Notes: generated from the sequence alone by a model not told the origin. A stretch of DNA of 23,616 bases from Fidelibacterota bacterium 46_43 (GCA_001509335.1 LGGY01000130.1:1-23616); one strand, 5' to 3'; numbered from the stretch's first letter, positions 7,176-15,911 are shown. Made by a program: numbers and translations.

Positions 7176-9023
7176 ATGTTTCACGTGAAACACCCTTTCG
7201 AGGAATTTGATGTCATCGTTGTCGGCGGGGGGCATGCTGGTGTGGAGGCGGCCCTTGCAGCTGCCAGATTACGGAAAAAAACAGCCTTTGTCACCCTCTC
7301 GTTGAAAAGTGTTGCCCGCATGAGCTGCAATCCCTCCATCGGAGGATTGGCAAAGGGGCATCTGGTCAGGGAATTGGATGCTTTGGGTGGAGAAATGGGC
7401 CGCGCTATTGACCGGACAGGGATTCAATTCAAAATGCTGAACCGCTCTAAGGGAAGGGCCGTATGGTCTCCCCGAGCCCAGGCTGATAAAAGACGATATG
7501 CTGAATATATGCAACAAACGCTATTGCATGCTGCCAATCTTCACATCATCGAGGGCGAGGGCACACGCCTGATTTTTTCTCAGGCATCGGTCCGCGGCAT
7601 TTACCTGAAAGACGGCCGTCTTGTCCCCGGAAAAACAGTCATTCTTACAAACGGCACTTTCTTAAATGGCCTGATTCACATCGGCCCGGTACAAATTTCT
7701 GCCGGGCGCTACGGAGAACGTCCTTCTGTGGGACTCAGTGACCAGCTGAAAGCAGAGGGCTTTGTTGTCAAACGCCTGAAAACCGGTACACCCTCCCGGG
7801 TTACATACCGTTCCATTGATTTTTCCAGGATGTCACCCCAGTACGGCGACCCGAACCCGGAACCTTTCTCTTACACAACGATCTCTTTTCACCCCAAAGA
7901 TATTCCATGTTACCTGACCTACACCCATGAACAAACCCATGAGATCATGAGGTCCGCTCTTCACCGTTCTCCCCTTTACACCGGAGATATTCAGGGAACC
8001 GGACCGCGTTACTGTCCGTCAATTGAAGATAAAATTGTCCGATTTCATGAAAAGCCTTCTCATCCACTTTTTCTTGAACCGGAATGGGAGGGCTCGGAAC
8101 AGTGGTATATCAACGGTTTCAGCTCGTCTCTGCCCATTGATATCCAGTTTAAAGCCCTGAGAACAGTGCCAGGACTGGAAAAGGCTGAATTTATCAAACC
8201 TGGCTATGCCATTGAATATGATTACTTCCCCTCTTATCAACTCCGCCATTCCCTGGAAACAAAGGATATTTCCGGGCTTTATTTTGCCGGCCAGATTAAT
8301 GGTACAAGTGGATACGAAGAGGCGGCGGTACAGGGCTTTATGGCAGCCGTAAATGCCTGCCGGGCCCTTGACGGCCAGGATCCAATAATCTTTTCCCGCT
8401 CAGAAGCCTATATCGGAGTACTCATCGACGATCTGATTACAAAAGAAACGGATGAGCCCTACCGGATGTTTACCAGTCTTGCCGAATACCGACTGATCCT
8501 CCGGGCAGATAACGCGGATCATCGCCTGTACCGGGCCTCAGATAAGATCGGAATACAATCTCAACAGATGATCAGGCGCTTTAAAAATTCTGTACAGGAG
8601 AGAGATTACATTAAACATTTTTTTAAAACTACCTCCTGTCCAAAAGGCACCCCTTGGGGGCTGTCTGCCCTCCGGTCAGAACGGTATGACCAGCTTATCA
8701 AGAAACATATTCTCCGGCAGGAACACCTGCCGGACATTCACCGAAAACTTTTCCCGGAAGTTCAGTCCCACAGTTTAGATCAGGCCTTTATTGAAATTCT
8801 TTATGAAGGTTATATTCACAGACAGGAACAAATGGTGAAGAAAATGAGCCTACTAGAAGAAAAACAGATCCCCGAACACTTTAATTACGACACGGTTAAG
8901 TCCCTTTCCAATGAAGGACGGGAAAAACTCAAACGCTATCGGCCTGAAACCCTTGGACAGGCGGGCCGGATTCGGGGCGTCTCGCCCTCTGATATCCAAA
9001 TCCTCCTGATTTATTTAACCTGA
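7176..9023 (+). CDS. mnmG: tRNA uridine-5-carboxymethylaminomethyl synthase subunit MnmG (GidA)
   Basis: MnmG is the FAD- and NADH-using partner of MnmE in wobble-uridine modification. The FAD-binding motif is GGGHAG (17-22). Other family hallmarks are CNPSIGG (51-57), NRSKGRAVWSPRAQAD (from 89), KTGTPSR, and RYCPSIEDKIVRF with the second conserved Cys, then GTSGYEEAAVQG. Length 615 is normal. Its first codons, ATG TTT CAC GTG AAA CAC (MFHVKH), are read straight out of a parS site, so the gene's N-terminus and the centromere site share DNA. A second parS begins immediately after its stop. In many bacteria rsmG and parAB follow mnmG; here mfd follows instead. Confidence 0.96.
   Translation: MFHVKHPFEEFDVIVVGGGHAGVEAALAAARLRKKTAFVTLSLKSVARMSCNPSIGGLAKGHLVRELDALGGEMGRAIDRTGIQFKMLNRSKGRAVWSPRAQADKRRYAEYMQQTLLHAANLHIIEGEGTRLIFSQASVRGIYLKDGRLVPGKTVILTNGTFLNGLIHIGPVQISAGRYGERPSVGLSDQLKAEGFVVKRLKTGTPSRVTYRSIDFSRMSPQYGDPNPEPFSYTTISFHPKDIPCYLTYTHEQTHEIMRSALHRSPLYTGDIQGTGPRYCPSIEDKIVRFHEKPSHPLFLEPEWEGSEQWYINGFSSSLPIDIQFKALRTVPGLEKAEFIKPGYAIEYDYFPSYQLRHSLETKDISGLYFAGQINGTSGYEEAAVQGFMAAVNACRALDGQDPIIFSRSEAYIGVLIDDLITKETDEPYRMFTSLAEYRLILRADNADHRLYRASDKIGIQSQQMIRRFKNSVQERDYIKHFFKTTSCPKGTPWGLSALRSERYDQLIKKHILRQEHLPDIHRKLFPEVQSHSLDQAFIEILYEGYIHRQEQMVKKMSLLEEKQIPEHFNYDTVKSLSNEGREKLKRYRPETLGQAGRIRGVSPSDIQILLIYLT
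7177..7192. promoter_or_regulatory. parS centromere site 1 (perfect)
   Basis: TGTTTCACGTGAAACA is a perfect 16-base palindrome and an exact match to the widespread parS sequence bound by ParB. ParB spreads from it and, with ParA/SMC, segregates the origin region. It overlaps the mnmG start codon and encodes residues 2-6. Confidence 0.92.
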
Positions 9024-9039
9024 TGTTTCACGTGAAACT
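9024..9039. promoter_or_regulatory. parS centromere site 2 (one mismatch)
   Basis: TGTTTCACGTGAAACT differs from the parS palindrome only at the last base. It fills the 16 bases between the mnmG stop and the mfd start. Being 1.85 kb from site 1, the two probably nucleate one ParB domain. Confidence 0.87.
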
Positions 9040-12000
9040 ATGGACATGAATCTGATTCAAACATTCCGGAATACCCCGGCATTTACCGCGTTATTCCACC
9101 GTTTGATGCGGGAAAAAAACATCCGTGCCGAATCCCATGTGATTTCTTTTATTGCCTTGCTTTCCAGAGCTTTGTCAGAAAGTGGCCTCTTCCCGGTCCT
9201 GCTTGCCGACCCGGAGCGGGATTTAGAAAAAATGCTGGAGGCCTGTATGTCCTTTTTTCCTGATGATACAGTAGCCTGGCTTCCTTTTTTTGATTATGGC
9301 ACAGAACTTTATAACCATGCCCGTTTTGAGAATCATTTTGCCCGCTATGCCTCACTTCTCACACAGGACAAGCTTTCCTGTGTGATCGCGTCTTCTGAGC
9401 TCCTTTCTCACCCTGTGCAGAATCCCGCCGCTCCTGCCGTTTCAAGTCTTTCCCTTGCCGAAGGCCAATCCCTTTCTTTTGAATGGCTTACGCGGCGTCT
9501 TTCAGATATGGGATATGCGCGGACAGAGCTGGTGGAACATCCGGGTGAATTCTGCATTCGCGGCGGGATTGTCGATGTGTATCCCTATGGCTCTCCCCTG
9601 CCCCAACGCATGGAGTTTTTTGGAAACACCCTTGAATCTATTCGTTCTTTCAATCCCGATTCCCAGCTCTCTGTCAACGATGAAAAACATCTCCGTCTTT
9701 TTCCCTCTTCCGGATCCCTTTCTCCTCGCTCTCCCTTTATCACCCAATTACCGGAAAAAACAGTCCTTATCTATCTTTCAGGCCATTCCGTTCCCCACGA
9801 TAAAGCCTTTTTATCCATTACCTTTTCCCCCATTTCAGATGAGGAATCCTTTAATGTTTTGCCCCTGCCCCCTTTTCGGGCAGAAGCCTCAAGAGATACC
9901 CATATTATTCGCTTCGTACAGGATCTGAAGACGGTGTGCCTTTTCTGGCAAAGTTCACTTTTGAAAGATCGGTTGGTAAATCTGCTCCATGATTATCATA
10001 ACGTCCACTTTGTCCGGGGAAGCCTTCCCGACGCGTTTCTCCTGAAAGATCTCCGGGCGGCTTTTTTAAATGACACTTACTTTTTTCAGAAAGAACACCT
10101 TTTTAACCCCGACGCCCCCTTTATTCCCGATGTTGAACGGGTTCCCCGCCGGGATGTTTTGAAATACGGAGAAGCCGTTGTCCACGTTGATTACGGCATT
10201 GGTATTTATCTGGGCACCCGCTTCTCCGGCGGGGACGAAGAGCTGATTCTTGAATACGACCAGGAAGACCGCGTCTATCTGCCCGTCAGACATATCGATA
10301 AAATCTATCGCTTCTCAGAGGGTCACGCCCGTCCGCCCCGTCCCGATTCTCTGAAACGAAAGACATGGGAACCCAAAAAACAACGGGCCAAAAAAAGTGC
10401 AGCCGGCCTAACAGATGAATTGCTCAAGCTGTACCGGAAACGGGTTTCCAAACAAGGGCTTACTATGGATGGTGATCCGGCATCTGAAAAAGAACTGGCA
10501 CTCACTTTTCCCTGGCCGGAAACGCGGGATCAGGATCTTGCCATTAAAACAGTCAAAGAGGACATGGGCAAACCTTTGATTATGGACCGTCTAATATGTG
10601 GTGATGTGGGTTTTGGAAAAACGGAGGTGGCTATCCGGGCTGCTTTCAGGGCTGTCCTTTCAGGTTTTCAGGTTGCCGTCCTGGTGCCCACAACCATCCT
10701 GTCCATTCAACACTTTGAAACATTCAAGGAACGCCTTTCTCCGTTGGGGGTCTCTGTTGATATCCTGAATCGTTTCCGCACAGAACGGGAATTTAAAACT
10801 ATTCGTGAATCGGTCGTTCAGGGGCGGACAGATATCCTTATCGGGACACATCGGATATTGTCTAATAATTTGTTTTTTAAAAATTTAGGGCTTCTTATCA
10901 TCGACGAGGAACACCGTTTCGGGGTCCGGCATAAAGAGAAAATTCAATCAATGCGTTCCAATGTGGATGTTCTGGCCCTCAGCGCCACACCCATTCCCAG
11001 AACCCTTCAGTTGTCCCTCTCGGGAATCCGGGATATTCTCCGCATTGATACTCCGCCCAAAGAGAGGATTCCCATCTATACAAAAGTCATTCACTGGGAC
11101 TCCAATCTTATCCGGCAGGTCCTCCGGGATGAGCTGAAAAGAGGTGGACAAATTCTTGTAGTGGAAAACAACATCCGTGATTTGGAGCCTTTAACACACA
11201 ACCTGGAGATGCTGGTCCCTGAAGCAAGAATCCGTTTTGCCCACGGACAACTCACAGGTAAAATCCTTGAAAATCAACTTATTGATTTCTTTCACCATCA
11301 ATATGATATTCTCGTAAGCACAACCATCATTGAGTCGGGTATCGACATCCCCAACGCCAACACACTGATTGTTATGAATGCCCACCGCTTCGGATTATCC
11401 CAATTATATCAAATTCGCGGACGGGTTGGCCGTTCTTTTCGAAAAGCATACGCTTACCTGGTGATTCCCCGGCACAAGCACATCAGCCCGGACGCCATGC
11501 AACGCTTAAAAGCCCTGGAATTTTACACTGATTTGGGTTCCGGTTATCATATTGCCCTGCGGGATCTGGAATTGCGGGGGGCCGGAAATCTCTTCGGAAC
11601 CGAGCAAAGTGGACACATTGACCAGGTGGGATATCGCTATTTTTTAAAACTTCTTACCGATGAAATTGAATTACGAACCCGCCGGCAGTCTGCGTTGCAG
11701 ATTCAGCCCGACATCTCTCTCTCCCTTCGGGCTTTTTTGCCGGCATCCTATATTCCCCCGGGGGCCATTCGCCTGGAATTGTATCAATCCCTCGCAGCCA
11801 CAGAAAACGCGGAAGACGTACAAGCCCTTCGCAGAGAATTAACGGACCGGTTTGGCCCTCCTCCCCCGGAAGCCCTGAACCTCCTTCAGCTCAGACATCT
11901 GTATCTTTTGGCCCGAGGGCTCGGAATTGAATCTATCACACGGCTCTCACAATATACAAGCCTGGTTTTCAACCCTCATATTCCCCATGAAACGCTGCAA

Positions 12001-12168
12001 AAAATCGCCCTCACCATGATCCCCATTCTTAAAGATCTGAAAATTCCACACACCTTCCATACAAAGGGGAACTTTTCTGTCCGCATTCGTTTGGATAAAG
12101 GGAAAGAACCGGAGATCCTGAAAATGCTGTTGGAATCGGTAACGAATAAAAATAAATTTGATTTTTAA
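9040..12168 (+). CDS. mfd: Transcription-repair coupling factor Mfd
   Basis: Mfd is a DNA translocase that removes RNA polymerase stalled at lesions and recruits UvrA. Domains in order: an N-terminal UvrB-homology region (EFCIRGGIVDVYPYGSPLPQ), a CarD-like RNA polymerase-interacting domain (VVHVDYGIGIYLG, about residues 370-440), helicase domains with GDVGFGKTEVA (from about 521), IDEEHRFGVRHKE (about 620), ATPIPRTL and QIRGRVGRS, and the C-terminal TRCF domain (ELTDRFGPPP). At 1042 residues it is about 100 shorter than E. coli Mfd, with the loss before the RNA polymerase-interacting domain. The ATG follows parS 2 directly with no ribosome-binding site; ATG at 9046 is an alternative. The + strand of the gene is markedly C-rich. 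Confidence 0.96.
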   Translation: MDMNLIQTFRNTPAFTALFHRLMREKNIRAESHVISFIALLSRALSESGLFPVLLADPERDLEKMLEACMSFFPDDTVAWLPFFDYGTELYNHARFENHFARYASLLTQDKLSCVIASSELLSHPVQNPAAPAVSSLSLAEGQSLSFEWLTRRLSDMGYARTELVEHPGEFCIRGGIVDVYPYGSPLPQRMEFFGNTLESIRSFNPDSQLSVNDEKHLRLFPSSGSLSPRSPFITQLPEKTVLIYLSGHSVPHDKAFLSITFSPISDEESFNVLPLPPFRAEASRDTHIIRFVQDLKTVCLFWQSSLLKDRLVNLLHDYHNVHFVRGSLPDAFLLKDLRAAFLNDTYFFQKEHLFNPDAPFIPDVERVPRRDVLKYGEAVVHVDYGIGIYLGTRFSGGDEELILEYDQEDRVYLPVRHIDKIYRFSEGHARPPRPDSLKRKTWEPKKQRAKKSAAGLTDELLKLYRKRVSKQGLTMDGDPASEKELALTFPWPETRDQDLAIKTVKEDMGKPLIMDRLICGDVGFGKTEVAIRAAFRAVLSGFQVAVLVPTTILSIQHFETFKERLSPLGVSVDILNRFRTEREFKTIRESVVQGRTDILIGTHRILSNNLFFKNLGLLIIDEEHRFGVRHKEKIQSMRSNVDVLALSATPIPRTLQLSLSGIRDILRIDTPPKERIPIYTKVIHWDSNLIRQVLRDELKRGGQILVVENNIRDLEPLTHNLEMLVPEARIRFAHGQLTGKILENQLIDFFHHQYDILVSTTIIESGIDIPNANTLIVMNAHRFGLSQLYQIRGRVGRSFRKAYAYLVIPRHKHISPDAMQRLKALEFYTDLGSGYHIALRDLELRGAGNLFGTEQSGHIDQVGYRYFLKLLTDEIELRTRRQSALQIQPDISLSLRAFLPASYIPPGAIRLELYQSLAATENAEDVQALRRELTDRFGPPPPEALNLLQLRHLYLLARGLGIESITRLSQYTSLVFNPHIPHETLQKIALTMIPILKDLKIPHTFHTKGNFSVRIRLDKGKEPEILKMLLESVTNKNKFDF

Positions 12169-12183
12169 AAGACAGGAGATCCA

Positions 12184-13866
12184 ATGAAGTTTCGCTTATT
12201 TCTGATTTTACTCACACTGATATTGTTCGTAACATCTTGTGGCAAGAAATTTGATGACCAAACCATCGCCTATGTGGATGGAGAAAAATATACCCTGGAG
12301 GATTTGTCTGATTTCTATTCCGCCGAATATCTGAAGGGTATCTCGGCGAATGTTATAAAAGAACGGGTAGACGATTATATCAATATGATCCTGGCATCGC
12401 GGTATCTAAAGGAAACAGGGCGTTTTGATGACTACCAGTTGAAATACAAAATTCAGGTAAAAAAAGCCCGGGAATATGCCCAGGCGCTATATGATCACGA
12501 GGTTTTTAAACAACTGATCGACGATGAAACCTATGATGAGCTCTATAACCGTATTAAATCGCAGAAACTAACCCATCACATCCTGATTACATACAAGAAT
12601 CCCCGAAACCCGGATGTAGAAAGAACGGATAAAGAGGCCTTTGTGCTTATCAATCAGATCCGCCGGCGGGCCAAACCGGAAAATTTTGAATCATTGGCTG
12701 CAGAATATTCCGAAGATCCGGTTACCCGAGACAAAGGAGGAAACCTGGGATGGGTAAGGGCAGGTCAGATGATTGCCGTCTTTGACAGCGCTCTTTTTGC
12801 AACGAAAACCGGCCAGATCAGCCCGCCATTCAAAACATCCTATGGATATCACATCATCTATCCAAAACAGGAACGCTCCCTGGCCGTAAAATCCCGTGAA
12901 GAAGAAATGCCCCGCCTGAAAATTTTAGCTCGCAAAATGTGGCCGGAACGCTTTATTGAGCGACAGATGGAATACATTGATTCACTCACACAGGCAAATC
13001 CCCTCACCCTGTATCCCAATGACATCAAATCCTTTTACACAGTCTTTGATTCCCTGATGTCTCAAAGAAAAAATGTCTTTAAAACACTGCTTGACATGCC
13101 GGATACCTTCCTTCTTGCCGAATATCCCGGTGTAAAAATCGATAAAGACTGGGTTTTGGACTACATGGCCTTTTTTCTTGACCATGAAGAAATTCCGCGA
13201 TTTAAATCGGCGGAAGATCTGACGGATTTTGTGCGGGACAATCATATTCTTGATTTGCTCGTTCGCAACGGCTCCCGGCTAGATGCAGTGAAGAGCGAAG
13301 ATTTTCAAAGAAAAATCAACCGCTATATCCTCAGGACGGCACATGCCTACTATTATAATGTGGTAATTTTTGAAGGCCTGGAGCCAACAGAAGAAGATCT
13401 TGCCCGGTATTATGTAAGAAACAAATCCAATTATATGACGCCTGAACAGGTTCGCGTACAGGAGGTTTTGGTCTCAGACAGTTTGCTGGCCAGAGAAATC
13501 CACAAAAAGCTGATAGAGGGCGCTGTTTTTGCCGACCTGGCAGAAAAATATACTGAGCGCCCAGCCGGAAAACGGAATCGAGGCTTGCTGGATCCTTTTC
13601 ACAAAGGGCAATATGGCGAAATGGGCAAAAGGGCTTTTGAAATGAAACCGGGCGACCTCTCAGGACCAATCCTCCTGAAAGATGGCCGGTTTTCCATCAT
13701 TCAGGTGATTGAATTTTATCCCGAAACCCCCCTAGCTTATGACTCGGTAAAAAAGAAGGTGGTTCAGGACTATGTCCGGGATAAACGGGCAGAGGCCAAA
13801 GAAAACGCGTTCCTAACACTCTATGAAAAATATGATGTACAAATCAATCCACTGTATAAAAAATAG
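12184..13866 (+). CDS. Lipoprotein foldase with two parvulin domains (PrsA/SurA-like PPIase)
   Basis: A 560-residue exported protein. The N-terminus is a lipoprotein signal: basic start, hydrophobic LFLILLTLILFV, then TSC with lipid-carrying Cys19. Parvulin domain 1 covers about residues 128-230 (THHILITYK, YSEDPVTRDKGGNLGW, TSYGYHIIYP) and looks catalytically complete. Domain 2 (about 419-511) is degenerate: its first strand reads VQEVLV without the usual His, though PGDLSGPILLKDGRFSIIQV is recognisable. SurA-type helical segments flank them. Such proteins help outer-membrane and periplasmic proteins fold. AGGAG (12174-12178) lies 5 bases before the ATG. First of three related genes in a row; the next overlaps it by 44 bases. 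The family is clear, the individual name is not. Confidence 0.88.
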   Translation: MKFRLFLILLTLILFVTSCGKKFDDQTIAYVDGEKYTLEDLSDFYSAEYLKGISANVIKERVDDYINMILASRYLKETGRFDDYQLKYKIQVKKAREYAQALYDHEVFKQLIDDETYDELYNRIKSQKLTHHILITYKNPRNPDVERTDKEAFVLINQIRRRAKPENFESLAAEYSEDPVTRDKGGNLGWVRAGQMIAVFDSALFATKTGQISPPFKTSYGYHIIYPKQERSLAVKSREEEMPRLKILARKMWPERFIERQMEYIDSLTQANPLTLYPNDIKSFYTVFDSLMSQRKNVFKTLLDMPDTFLLAEYPGVKIDKDWVLDYMAFFLDHEEIPRFKSAEDLTDFVRDNHILDLLVRNGSRLDAVKSEDFQRKINRYILRTAHAYYYNVVIFEGLEPTEEDLARYYVRNKSNYMTPEQVRVQEVLVSDSLLAREIHKKLIEGAVFADLAEKYTERPAGKRNRGLLDPFHKGQYGEMGKRAFEMKPGDLSGPILLKDGRFSIIQVIEFYPETPLAYDSVKKKVVQDYVRDKRAEAKENAFLTLYEKYDVQINPLYKK

Positions 13867-14644
13867 GCTGTTCTGGGTCCTGTTTCCCGGATTGTTGATT
13901 TTCTCCTGCTCTGAAAAGGAACCGTCCCATATTCTTGCCCGGGTCAATAATTCCTATCTTACAGAGGAGAACCTGAGCCTGATACCGACCATGACCGGGA
14001 CCGAATCCTCTTTGGAAACGGAAAAGTCCAAACTTATAGAAAATTGGGTTTCCACAGAACTCTTATACCAGGAAGGAATGAAGCGGAAGCTAGACAAAAA
14101 TCCCGAAGTAAAAAACCAGTTGCTCCAATATCAGAAACAGTTGGTTGGCAACCTCTACCTTCAGCTGGAACTGGGGAACCAGTTAAGTGCGGATGATGAA
14201 GAAATAAATGAATATTACTTTCAAAACCGTGAACAGTTCCGCGTGGCCGAACTGACACACAAGGTGAACGTGTATGCATTTGAAACTGAGGATGCCGCCC
14301 GAAATGCGTACCGGACCTTTTTCCGAAACCATCCCGGTGCCGTTCAGGAGATTAAACAAAATCATCTGATCCTCACCCGCTTTGTCAAAGAAAATTCAGT
14401 TATACCGGAAATCAGAAATCTTTTCTTTTCGGGCCAGCCCCCAAAAATTTCGGAACCGTTTTTCCATAAAGATGCATTATTTATATTTGAAATCGTTGAA
14501 ACCTTCCCGCCGGATTCATACCTTCCCATCTCGGAGGTCCGCGAGGATATCCGTCAGGAGATCGGTATCATGAAATATAACCAGGCATACCATGCCCTCA
14601 TACATAAACTCAGGAAAAAATCACATGTTGAAGTGTTTCAGTAA
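13823..14644 (+). CDS. Small SurA/PrsA-like lipoprotein with degenerate parvulin domain
   Basis: A 273-residue protein. A basic N-terminus, a hydrophobic stretch and LLIFSC (Cys29) suggest a lipoprotein signal, although Phe at -2 of the lipobox is unusual. ARVNNSYLTEENL is the SurA-type N-terminal segment, followed by long helices and EINEYYFQNREQFRV, which normally precedes parvulin. The parvulin region itself (about residues 145-235) lacks the HIL and GGxLG motifs and the substrate-pocket residues. It is thus more likely a chaperone than an isomerase. The start is uncertain: ATG codons at 13823, 13832 and 13835 share the frame and none has a ribosome-binding site. All overlap the upstream gene, implying coupled translation. 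The 3' end overlaps the next gene by 20 bases. Confidence 0.8.
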   Translation: MKNMMYKSIHCIKNRLFWVLFPGLLIFSCSEKEPSHILARVNNSYLTEENLSLIPTMTGTESSLETEKSKLIENWVSTELLYQEGMKRKLDKNPEVKNQLLQYQKQLVGNLYLQLELGNQLSADDEEINEYYFQNREQFRVAELTHKVNVYAFETEDAARNAYRTFFRNHPGAVQEIKQNHLILTRFVKENSVIPEIRNLFFSGQPPKISEPFFHKDALFIFEIVETFPPDSYLPISEVREDIRQEIGIMKYNQAYHALIHKLRKKSHVEVFQ

Positions 14645-15911
14645 AAGTGTTATTCTCATTCTCTTCGCTCTTTTTCCCCTCCGGGCACAGCAGTTGGTAG
14701 ACGGTATCGCGGCGATTGTGGGACAGGAAATCATTTTGTACTCCGACGTTCAGCAGCTGACAATTGAAATGTTACGCTCATCAGGAATAAATCCTTCCTC
14801 CATGAAGGAAGATGTTTTTATGTCCATGCAAAACGACGCCCTTCGTGAATTAATCAATATGGAAATTATTCTCTTACAGGCCGAAGAAGACTCCATTGTC
14901 GTCCGGGAACGGGATATACAAACAGCTCTTGACCATCAGCTTCAGCAGTATTTGGATTTTTTCGGGTCTGAAGAACAAATTGAACAGGTTTTTAACCAAC
15001 CCATGCGAAAAATCCGAGAATTTTTATATAACCGGGTAAAAAGTTCTTTGATCGTACAGCAAATCCAAAATGAGCGGTTTGGAAACATGAGTGTCAGCCG
15101 CCCGGAGGTGGTCTCTTTTTACCAGGAAAACAAGGATTCCATACCAGATATTCCGGAACGGGTAGATATTAGCCATATTCTGATGATCCCGGAACCCTCG
15201 GAAGACAAAAAGTCCCAACAGCGTGAAAAATTAAATGCACTAAGAGAGCAGATCCTGTCCGGTAAAATTTCATTTGATGCGGCTGCCCGGGATTTTTCCG
15301 CAGATCGCACTTCGGCGGAAAAAGGCGGTGAACTGGGTTTTTCCCCTAAAGGGACTTTTGTTCCAGCTTTTGAAAAAACAGCATTCTCTTTGAAGGAGGG
15401 CGAAATATCCGACATCGTGGAAACACAGTTTGGTCTTCACCTGATTAAGCTTGTTGAACGAAGAGGAGAATTAATCAATCCGGCACATATTCTTTTTGAA
15501 ATCAAAATGGATGAAACAGACAACGCCCGGACTATCCACATGTTATCCACAATTCGCGATTCTATCCTGGCTGGTGGCAATTTTGAGGATTTTGCTCTGC
15601 GCTACAGTGATGATCCTGATGTACGCATCAATAAAGGACATCTGGGAGAATTTCCTGTAAATACATTACAGATTGAAGAATTTAAAACTGTTGTGGATAC
15701 TTTAGAAGAGGGACAAATATCGGAACCTTTTCAAACCTCTTTTGGTTTTCATCTCCTGAAACTGAATAAAAGGAAACCGGCAGAAAAAATCACACTGGAA
15801 ACCCATTATAACGTGGTTGAAAACATGGCCTTATTACAAAAAAAACAGAACGCCTGGAATCACTGGTTGGACTCCCTGTATGAAAAGTTCTTTGTTGAAA
15901 TCAAACGTTAG
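14625..15911 (+). CDS. surA: Periplasmic chaperone/peptidyl-prolyl isomerase SurA
   Basis: SurA escorts unfolded outer-membrane proteins across the periplasm. An N-terminal signal peptide (SVILILFALFPLRA, probable cleavage before QQLVDGI) is followed by the SurA N-domain (VDGIAAIVGQEIILYSDVQ). Two parvulin domains come next, each with a HIL motif: ISHILMIPEP...GGELGFSPKGTFVPAF and PAHILFEIKM...KGHLGEFPVNTLQIEEF. The start ATG at 14625 is preferred over ATG at 14592: AGGA (14612-14615) lies 9 bases before it and the signal peptide then has a normal length, giving 428 residues. The coding sequence contains a tandem DnaA-box pair at 15532-15551. It ends one base before another DnaA box. Confidence 0.93.
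   Translation: MLKCFSKSVILILFALFPLRAQQLVDGIAAIVGQEIILYSDVQQLTIEMLRSSGINPSSMKEDVFMSMQNDALRELINMEIILLQAEEDSIVVRERDIQTALDHQLQQYLDFFGSEEQIEQVFNQPMRKIREFLYNRVKSSLIVQQIQNERFGNMSVSRPEVVSFYQENKDSIPDIPERVDISHILMIPEPSEDKKSQQREKLNALREQILSGKISFDAAARDFSADRTSAEKGGELGFSPKGTFVPAFEKTAFSLKEGEISDIVETQFGLHLIKLVERRGELINPAHILFEIKMDETDNARTIHMLSTIRDSILAGGNFEDFALRYSDDPDVRINKGHLGEFPVNTLQIEEFKTVVDTLEEGQISEPFQTSFGFHLLKLNKRKPAEKITLETHYNVVENMALLQKKQNAWNHWLDSLYEKFFVEIKR
15532..15551 (+). promoter_or_regulatory. Tandem DnaA-box pair inside surA
   Basis: CTATCCACA (15532-15540, one mismatch) and TTATCCACA (15543-15551, perfect) lie 11 bases apart in the codons for TIHMLST. Bases 15533-15551 repeat 3143-3161 exactly. The position within coding sequence is unusual, but the identity of pair, spacing and linker argues for a real site. 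Confidence 0.65.

Noticed and set aside
12169..12183. Intrinsic terminator after mfd (run of T and A bases before the next gene)
   Set aside because: No stable stem precedes the A/T bases, and the next gene begins within 15 bases with its own ribosome-binding site.
14592..14624. ATG start for surA at 14592
   Set aside because: It puts 11 polar residues before the signal peptide; ATG 14625 has AGGA upstream and a normal signal peptide.
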